From contig CAKQYA010000037.1 of the NCBI GenBank assembly GCA_934293005.1, forward strand, positions 1-23,352: 23,352 bases of DNA, read 5' to 3'. Positions within the stretch are counted from its first letter, which is position 1. Every line of letters begins with the position of its first letter. This DNA comes from an uncultured Bacteroidaceae bacterium. Lineage in GTDB: Bacteria > Bacteroidota > Bacteroidia > Bacteroidales > Bacteroidaceae. This document shows, piece by piece, positions 23,242-23,352 of this stretch. A model generated the notes under the pieces. That model made no database searches, was not told the origin of the DNA, and worked only from the letters and a program-made list of their open reading frames with translations. Both the position numbers and the translations under genes were made by a program.

Positions 23242-23352
23242 CAATGTTGCTCAATTATATTTTAAGCGTCGCTCTATTGTATTTTTCAGCGTTGCCTAAT
23301 TGTATTTTTCAGCGTTGCCTAATTGTATTTTTCAGCGTTGCCTAATTGTATT
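23242..23352. repeat. 23-bp tandem repeat array upstream of rodA
   Basis: Two identical 23-bp units (23287-23309 and 23310-23332), each starting CAGCGTTGCC and ending GTATTTTT, are followed by a third cut by the window edge (23333-23352). A diverged unit lies at 23264-23286 and a more diverged one at 23242-23263, which overlaps the possible TTG start of rodA. Similarity declines toward the gene. All three minus-strand frames contain stops, so the array is non-coding. Confidence 0.88.

Noticed and set aside
1..23352. tRNA or rRNA genes, including a tRNA attachment site at the element end
   Set aside because: No cloverleaf or conserved T-loop sequence was seen on either strand near the junction, and no rRNA sequence elsewhere.

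Overview
The window looks like a chromosomal segment of a Bacteroidales bacterium, most likely Prevotella or a close relative. The reasons are a CHU_C-type (type IX secretion) C-terminal domain, a PorT-type beta-barrel, a UvrA with a family-typical shortened insertion, a LysM/periplasmic-binding fusion, a TonB-receptor operon, and promoter-like TAnnTTTG (-7) boxes in place of classical -10/-35 and Shine-Dalgarno signals. Genus assignment is inference; there is no rRNA or tRNA gene in the window to confirm it.

Layout. (1) Positions 1 to about 3050 are the end of an integrated mobile element: a partial two-helix membrane protein running off the left edge (1-555), a tyrosine recombinase (758-1870) with its own terminator, and a zinc-finger/four-HTH excisionase-like protein (1987-2886). 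Everything is on the minus strand. The element/chromosome junction probably lies between 2887 and 3092, next to two back-to-back terminators that close mnmE. (2) Positions 3166-13188 hold a long minus-strand run of core genes: a CHU_C secreted protein, uvrA-type excinuclease (4-bp overlap), mutS2, a PD40 beta-propeller exported protein, a uridine-phosphorylase-like enzyme and mnmE. (3) Positions 13343-15916 are plus-strand: a LysM-LysM-periplasmic-binding protein and a PorT-like outer membrane barrel, divergent from the CHU_C gene. (4) Positions 15917-16273 are a gene-free convergent region with 22-bp tandem repeats and a strong hairpin. (5) Positions 16274-23230 are minus-strand envelope genes: rodA, a YiiX-like cysteine hydrolase, a BtuB-like TonB-dependent receptor, a periplasmic amidase with SPOR domain, and an MCE/MlaD protein.

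The genes work mainly on the cell envelope (lipid II polymerisation by RodA, septal amidase, MCE lipid transport, outer membrane uptake, T9SS-linked export) plus genome maintenance (UvrA, MutS2) and tRNA wobble modification (MnmE).

The most striking unexplained structure is a pair of related MITE-like foldback elements, 5592-5676 and 15002-15192. They share terminal inverted repeats and a nearly identical ~52-bp arm. Both sit directly upstream of a gene, with the same arm facing that gene and carrying a TAnnTTTG box, so they may act as mobile promoters. Three separate intergenic arrays of short degenerate tandem repeats (15950-16026, 21655-21745, 23242-23352) are also unexplained.
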